This document shows positions 59,866-64,000 of a stretch of DNA of 64,000 nucleotides, one piece after another. The stretch's first letter is position 1. The number at the start of each line of letters is the position of its first letter. A program made the position numbers and the translations under genes. The DNA comes from Arthrobacter sp. KBS0703. Lineage in GTDB: Bacteria; Actinomycetota; Actinomycetes; Actinomycetales; Micrococcaceae. Location: the NCBI RefSeq assembly GCF_002008315.2, contig NZ_MVDG02000001.1, positions 620,001-684,000 of the forward strand. The letters run 5' to 3'. The notes below the pieces were generated by a model that did no database searches, was not told the origin of the DNA, and worked only from the letters and a program-made list of their open reading frames with translations.

Positions 59866-59902
59866 CTGTCTCTTATACACATCTAGATGTGTATAAGAGA
59901 CA
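59866..59902. other. Nextera mate-pair junction adapter (assembly artefact)
   Basis: 37 of the 38 bp of the head-to-head mosaic-end pair (the last G is absent). It interrupts opuCA and introduces a stop (TAG) plus false LSLIHI and MCIRDT peptides. It replaces what should be roughly 18 bp of coding sequence. Confidence 0.96.
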
Positions 59903-60687
59903 CGCGCCTGAACGGCGTGTCCAAGGCGGATGCGCGCAAGCGTGCGGAGGAACTGCTCGACGTCGTGGGACTGGCCTCGGGGCTGGGGAAGCGGTACCCG
60001 TCGCAGCTCTCCGGCGGGCAGCAGCAGCGTGTCGGCGTGGCCCGCGCGCTCGCCGCCGACCCGCCGGTCCTCCTCATGGACGAGCCCTTCAGCGCCGTGG
60101 ATCCGGTGGTGCGGGACGAGCTCCAGCAGGAGCTCCTGCGGCTCCAGCGCGATCTTGCCAAGACGATTGTCTTTGTCACGCACGACATCGATGAGGCCAC
60201 CGTCCTGGGGGACAAAGTCGCGGTTTTCGCCGTGGGCGGCAAACTTGCGCAGTACGCCACGCCGGAGGAGATCCTGCGCGCCCCGGCCAACGAGTTCGTG
60301 GCCTCCTTCGTGGGCCGGGACCGCGGGTTCCGGCACCTCGCGTTCACCACCGCCGACGGCGTCGCCGTCCATCCGGTGCCGACGATCACCGCCGATGGCG
60401 GCGAGGCCGGCCGTCCGGAGGCCGCTGACGGCTGGCGGCTCGTGGTGGACGCGGACGCCCGCCCGCTGGGCTGGGAAGGCCCGGGCTCCGACGCCGAACT
60501 CATTCCGGGCGGTTCCCTGTTCCGGCCGGGCGACACCCTCCGCCGCGCCTTGGACTCGGCCCTGTCGTCGCCGTCAGGGCTGGGCGTCGCCGTGGACGAG
60601 GCCGGCCGGGTCACGGGCGCCGTCAAGGCGGCTGAAGTGCTGGCCGTCATCGAGTCGGCCCGCCGGGTCCGGCAGGGCGCACTCTGA
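59903..60687 (+). CDS. opuCA: Osmoprotectant ABC transporter ATPase, C-terminal part
   Basis: About 260 residues after the adapter. It starts RLNGVSKADARKRAEELLDV. The ABC signature QLSGGQQQRVGVARALAADP, Walker B PPVLLMDEPFSAVDPVVRDE and the H-loop FVTHDIDEATVLGDKVAVFA follow. A C-terminal region with CBS-like repeats (LRRALDSALSSPSGLGVAVD) ends the protein; such CBS modules sense ionic strength in OpuA-type transporters, though here they are weak. The stop overlaps the next ATG, so translation is coupled. Confidence 0.9.
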
Positions 60688-61400
60688 TGGACTGGTTCCT
60701 GGCGAACAGCGGAATGGTCCTTGAACGGGCCGGGCAGCATCTGGTCCTGGCCCTGGTTCCCATGGTCCTCGGCTTGCTCATCTCCATTCCGCTGGCCCAG
60801 GTGTCCCGCCGGCATTCTGCGCTGACGTCCCTGGTGACCACCGTCAGTTCACTGCTGTACACCATTCCCTCACTGGCGCTTTTCATCATCCTTCCGCCCC
60901 TCCTGGGGACCCGGATCCTGGACCCCGTCAACGTCGTCGTCGCCCTGACCATCTACGCGGTGGCACTTCTGGTGCGGGCGGCGATGGACGCCTTCGATTC
61001 CGTGGATGACGACCTCCGGCAGGCGGCGGTGGCCATGGGCTACAAGCCGGCCGCCCGCTTCCTGCAGATTGACCTGCCGCTGTCCCTGCCGGTGCTTTTC
61101 GCGGGCCTCCGCGTGGTGTCCGTCAGCAATATTTCCCTGGTGAGCGTCGCCGCCCTGCTCGGGGTGGGAAACCTGGGAATGCTGTTCACCGACGGGCTGC
61201 AGCGCAATTTTGTCACCGAAGTGGTGGTGGGGATCGTTGCCATCCTGCTGCTGGCGCTGCTGATGGACGCGATCCTCGTTGTGCTTGAACGGTTGCTGAC
61301 GCCTTGGACCCGGGCGTCGGCCGCCTCTGCGCGGTCCGATGCGAAAACGGGTGCGGAGTTCATCGCCGAGACCCACGTCCATGCGGGGGCCGGATCGTGA
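60687..61400 (+). CDS. opuCB: Osmoprotectant ABC permease (OpuCB-type)
   Basis: 237 residues with about six hydrophobic helices. The EAA-like loop DDDLRQAAVAMGYKPAARFL contacts the ATPase, and the segment IPSLALFIILPPLLGTRILD is conserved in OpuCB/OpuBB permeases. It is part of the betaine/choline/carnitine-type uptake complex in the membrane. It starts at the stop of opuCA and overlaps the next permease start (GTGA). Confidence 0.9.
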   Translation: MDWFLANSGMVLERAGQHLVLALVPMVLGLLISIPLAQVSRRHSALTSLVTTVSSLLYTIPSLALFIILPPLLGTRILDPVNVVVALTIYAVALLVRAAMDAFDSVDDDLRQAAVAMGYKPAARFLQIDLPLSLPVLFAGLRVVSVSNISLVSVAALLGVGNLGMLFTDGLQRNFVTEVVVGIVAILLLALLMDAILVVLERLLTPWTRASAASARSDAKTGAEFIAETHVHAGAGS

Positions 61401-62143
61401 GCGACATCTTTACCGAGACCTTCGCCTGGCTCGCGGATCCAACGCACTGGTCCGGGAGCTCCGGAATCACCGTGCGGCTGCTGGAGCACCTGCAGTACAG
61501 CGCCCTCGTGCTGGTCATCGCCGCAGCCATCGCCGTCCCCGTCGGGTTGTACATCGGGCACACCGGGAGGGGCCGGGTGGCAGCCGTGGCCGTGGCAGGC
61601 GCCCTGCGCGCATTGCCAACGCTGGGACTCCTGGTGCTGTTCGCCCTGATTGCCGGCAGCGGGCTCATGCCGCCGGTATGGGCGCTGGTGATCCTCACCG
61701 TCCCGCCGCTGCTGGCAGGCACATATGCCGGTATCTCGAGCGTGGATGCCACCGTAGTGGACGCCGCCCGCGCCATGGGCATGAAGGAACTGCAGATCCT
61801 GTTCAACGTCGAGCTTCCCAACGGACTGCAAGTGATGTTCGGCGGCATCCGCACCGCCGTGCTCCAGATCATCGCCACCGTCTCCGTGGTGGCCTACCTT
61901 CCGCTTGGCGGCCTCGGACGCTACCTCTTCGACGGGCTGGTCCTTCAGGACTTTCCCCGGATGCTGGCGGGCTCGCTGCTGATCGCGGGCCTGGCAATCG
62001 CCGTCGATCTTATCCTGGCCGTAGCCCAGCGGCTGCTGGTTTCACCCGGACTTTCCACGCGTTCCAAGGGCGGCCGCAAGGCCGCCACCGATCTCACGGC
62101 TGCCGCACCCGCGGCGGCCGCTGTTCAAGGAGGCACCCAATGA
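61397..62143 (+). CDS. opuCD: Osmoprotectant ABC permease (OpuCD-type)
   Basis: 248 residues from a GTG overlapping the upstream TGA; a longer frame from 61304 would overlap that gene and is rejected. It has six hydrophobic helices and the EAA-like loop VVDAARAMGMKELQILFNVE. GALRALPTLGLLVLFALIAG and VVAYLPLGGLGRYLFDGLVL are family motifs. It is the second membrane subunit of the transporter. The C-terminus is Ala-rich. Confidence 0.9.
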   Translation: MSDIFTETFAWLADPTHWSGSSGITVRLLEHLQYSALVLVIAAAIAVPVGLYIGHTGRGRVAAVAVAGALRALPTLGLLVLFALIAGSGLMPPVWALVILTVPPLLAGTYAGISSVDATVVDAARAMGMKELQILFNVELPNGLQVMFGGIRTAVLQIIATVSVVAYLPLGGLGRYLFDGLVLQDFPRMLAGSLLIAGLAIAVDLILAVAQRLLVSPGLSTRSKGGRKAATDLTAAAPAAAAVQGGTQ

Positions 62144-63096
62144 ATCACCCCGTCCACACGACCATCACCCGCCGTGGCCTGGGCGGCCTGGCCGCTGGTG
62201 TCGGCATTGCCCTTGCCCTCTCCGCCTGCAGCAGCGGCAATCCGCTGTCCTCACCGACCACCAGTGCGGGCAGTGCCGCCGCCGGCGGTTCCCTGGTGGT
62301 CGGTTCCGCCGACTTCCCCGAAAGCCAGATCATCGCCGAGATCTACGCCGGCGCCCTCAACGCCGCCGGCGTCACGGCAACAACCAAGCCGAACATCGGC
62401 TCGCGGGAGATCTACTTCAAAGCCGTCCAGGACGGGTCCGTGGACGTCGTCCCGGACTACTCCGGCAACCTGCTGTCCCACGTAAACGCCGAGGCGCCCG
62501 AAGTTTCGGCGGAGGACATCTACAAGGCGTTGCCCGGCAAGCTTCCCAAGGGCCTCGCAGTCCTGGAGCCCTCCAAGGCTGAGGACAAGGATGCCATGGT
62601 GGTCACCAAGGCCACGGCGGAAAAGTACCAGCTGAAGTCCATTGAAGACCTCGCCAAGGTCTGCAAGGACCTCACGATGGCAGCCCCGGCCACGTTCGAA
62701 ACGCGGTCATATGGCTTCCCGGGCTTGAAGACGAACTATGGCTGTGAGCTCAAGGCTCTGAAGCCGTTCAGCGACGGCGGCGGAAACCTGACCCTGAAGG
62801 CCCTTCTGAGCGATGAGGTCCAGGTGGCCGACATCTTCACCACCACGCCGTCCATCGCCGACAACGACCTCGTGGTCCTCGAAGACCCCAAGAGCAACTT
62901 CAAGGCCCAGCAGGTGCTGCCGCTCTACAACGAGGCCAAGATGACGGACAAGGCAAAGGAAGCCCTGAACGGTGTCTCGAAGGTACTGACCACGGAGGAC
63001 CTCATCAACCTCAACCGGGCAGTCAGCGGCACCCAGAAGCAAAACGCCAAGGACGCCGCAGCCGCGTGGCTCAAGGACAAGGGCATCGTCAAATAG
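62140..63096 (+). CDS. opuCC: Osmoprotectant substrate-binding lipoprotein (OpuCC-type)
   Basis: 318 residues from an ATG with AAGGAGG upstream, overlapping the permease stop. It carries a lipoprotein signal (RRGLGGLAAGVGIALALSAC, lipobox LSAC). The binding domain opens SLVVGSADFPESQIIAEIYA and contains DVVPDYSGNLLSHVNAEAPE, matching OpuAC/OpuCC substrate-binding proteins. It captures betaine-type compatible solutes outside the membrane. A GC-rich terminator follows. Confidence 0.9.
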   Translation: MNHPVHTTITRRGLGGLAAGVGIALALSACSSGNPLSSPTTSAGSAAAGGSLVVGSADFPESQIIAEIYAGALNAAGVTATTKPNIGSREIYFKAVQDGSVDVVPDYSGNLLSHVNAEAPEVSAEDIYKALPGKLPKGLAVLEPSKAEDKDAMVVTKATAEKYQLKSIEDLAKVCKDLTMAAPATFETRSYGFPGLKTNYGCELKALKPFSDGGGNLTLKALLSDEVQVADIFTTTPSIADNDLVVLEDPKSNFKAQQVLPLYNEAKMTDKAKEALNGVSKVLTTEDLINLNRAVSGTQKQNAKDAAAAWLKDKGIVK

Positions 63097-63162
63097 CCCC
63101 AGGGTCAGGGAGCACAGCGCCGCCGGCACCGGAGCTCACCTGATGATGCAGAACAAAAGGAC

Positions 63163-63213
63163 GACGGCGGCTGCCGGACTCCTCCGGAAACGGGGGTGCC
63201 GGCAGCCGCTGTC
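63163..63213 (+). terminator. Hairpin after the osmoprotectant operon
   Basis: GCGGCTGCCGG (63167-63177) and its perfect complement (63199-63209) form an 11-bp core, extendable to about 15 bp. No T-tract, so possibly rho-assisted. Confidence 0.6.
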
Positions 63214-63309
63214 GGCGTCTGAGCGGGCCCGCACGTCAGCGCCGGGCCATGGGCGGAGTGTGAGCCAAGTCTCCCCGGAAGTACATCCCGCATATGGCAT
63301 ATTTGATGG

Positions 63310-64000
63310 ATGGCAGAATTCAAGCAGTCCACCAAGCTTCATAATGTCCTTTACGACATCCGTGGACCGATTCTTCAGGCCGCCCAGCAGATGGAGGCGG
63401 AGGGTCACCGGATCCTCAAACTGAACATCGGAAACCCGGCACCTTTCGGTTTTGAAGCGCCGGACGCCATCCTCGTGGACATGATCCGCCACCTGCCCCA
63501 TGCCCAGGGCTACAGCGACTCGCGCGGCATCTTCTCGGCGCGCACGGCAGTCTCGCAGTACTACCAGACCCGCGGTATCCAGAATATCCACGTGGACGAC
63601 ATCTACCTGGGCAACGGCGTCAGCGAACTGATCACCATGTCCCTCATGGCGCTGCTCGACGACGGCGATGAGGTCCTCATTCCCACCCCGGACTACCCGC
63701 TGTGGACCGCCTCGGTGGCCCTCGCGAGCGGGCGGCCCGTGCACTACCTGTGTGACGAGGAATCGGGCTGGCAGCCGGACCTGGAGGACCTCGAAGCCAA
63801 GATCACGCCGCGCACCAAGGGCATCGTGGTCATCAACCCGAACAACCCCACCGGCGCCGTTTATCCGGAGAGCACGCTGCGCAAGATCGTGGCCCTCGCG
63901 GAAAAGCACGGCCTGGTCATCTTCGCCGACGAGATCTACGAGAAAATCCTGTACGAGGACGCCGTCCACGTGAACATGGCCGGCCTCACCGGCGATGACG
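63310..64000 (+). CDS. Pyridoxal-phosphate aminotransferase (AlaA-like), 5' part
   Basis: 230 residues are visible before the window ends. The start FKQSTKLHNVLYDIRGPILQ, then ILKLNIGNPAPFGFEAPDAI, DIYLGNGVSELITMSLMALL, VLIPTPDYPLWTASVALASG and GIVVINPNNPTGAVYPESTL and IFADEIYEKILYED match AlaA/AspC-type class I aminotransferases that make alanine from pyruvate and glutamate. The PLP lysine lies beyond the window edge. The gene is presumed complete outside the window. Confidence 0.9.
   Translation, partial: MAEFKQSTKLHNVLYDIRGPILQAAQQMEAEGHRILKLNIGNPAPFGFEAPDAILVDMIRHLPHAQGYSDSRGIFSARTAVSQYYQTRGIQNIHVDDIYLGNGVSELITMSLMALLDDGDEVLIPTPDYPLWTASVALASGRPVHYLCDEESGWQPDLEDLEAKITPRTKGIVVINPNNPTGAVYPESTLRKIVALAEKHGLVIFADEIYEKILYEDAVHVNMAGLTGDD

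Overview
The window looks like high-GC Micrococcaceae DNA (Arthrobacter/Pseudarthrobacter-like). I infer this from gene content and codon style; there is no rRNA or complete tRNA to confirm it. It has two parts. Positions 1 to about 44643 look like an integrative (possibly conjugative) element. From about 44650 to 64000 it reads as ordinary chromosome. The boundary is a 42-nt copy of the 3' part of a tRNA-Ala(CGC) gene (44602-44643) next to an excisionase and a tyrosine integrase, which is the usual end of an element integrated in a tRNA gene. I saw no second copy of that end, so the other boundary is probably outside the window.

Element, left to right. A broken conjugation-type ATPase (537-2341) comes first. 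Next is a non-coding kilobase packed with triloop hairpins (2690-3757). A long run of small accessory genes follows: lipoproteins, small membrane proteins, an XRE/DUF2975 pair, a DUF6884 protein, a GNAT protein and a helicase-associated-domain protein. Two clusters of TGGTCC/GGACC motifs in opposite orientation lie at 6594-6858. IS5-family remnants and one complete IS lie at 16940-19129. A three-gene operon ending in a GIY-YIG nuclease, a serine recombinase and an EVE-HNH endonuclease (20216-24547) precede the main cargo. That cargo is a complete, intact type I BREX phage-defence operon on the minus strand (brxA-brxB-brxC-pglX-pglZ-brxL, 40272 down to 27386), with a small HTH gene just upstream. 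Its BrxL-type AAA+ protein ends in a domain that closely resembles MIT_C, the phospholipase D-like domain of MITD1, rather than a recognisable Lon protease domain.

Chromosome: a ZapE/AFG1-like fragment, corA, a DUF1761 protein, two Lrp/AsnC regulators, MFS transporters, an ArsR-like regulator behind an exact 6 x 14-bp TTGCAA array, a Cys/Met-metabolism PLP enzyme, a LysR/MFS divergent pair, nitronate monooxygenase, a BadF-type kinase, pirin, a NUDIX hydrolase, RsgA, a four-gene OpuC-type osmoprotectant ABC operon and the start of an AlaA-like aminotransferase.

Assembly warning. The 19-bp Nextera/Tn5 mosaic end occurs at five places (1419-1456, 48115-48133, 49897-49915, 49944-49981, 59866-59902). 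Three of these carry the 38-bp head-to-head mate-pair junction form, one of them lacking its last base. They interrupt genes and make false peptides such as MYKRQ and LSLIHI. Several other genes are broken by loss of one base in a G/C run (near 25032, 25140, 42050, 47940, 56729). These may be sequence errors rather than true pseudogenes.
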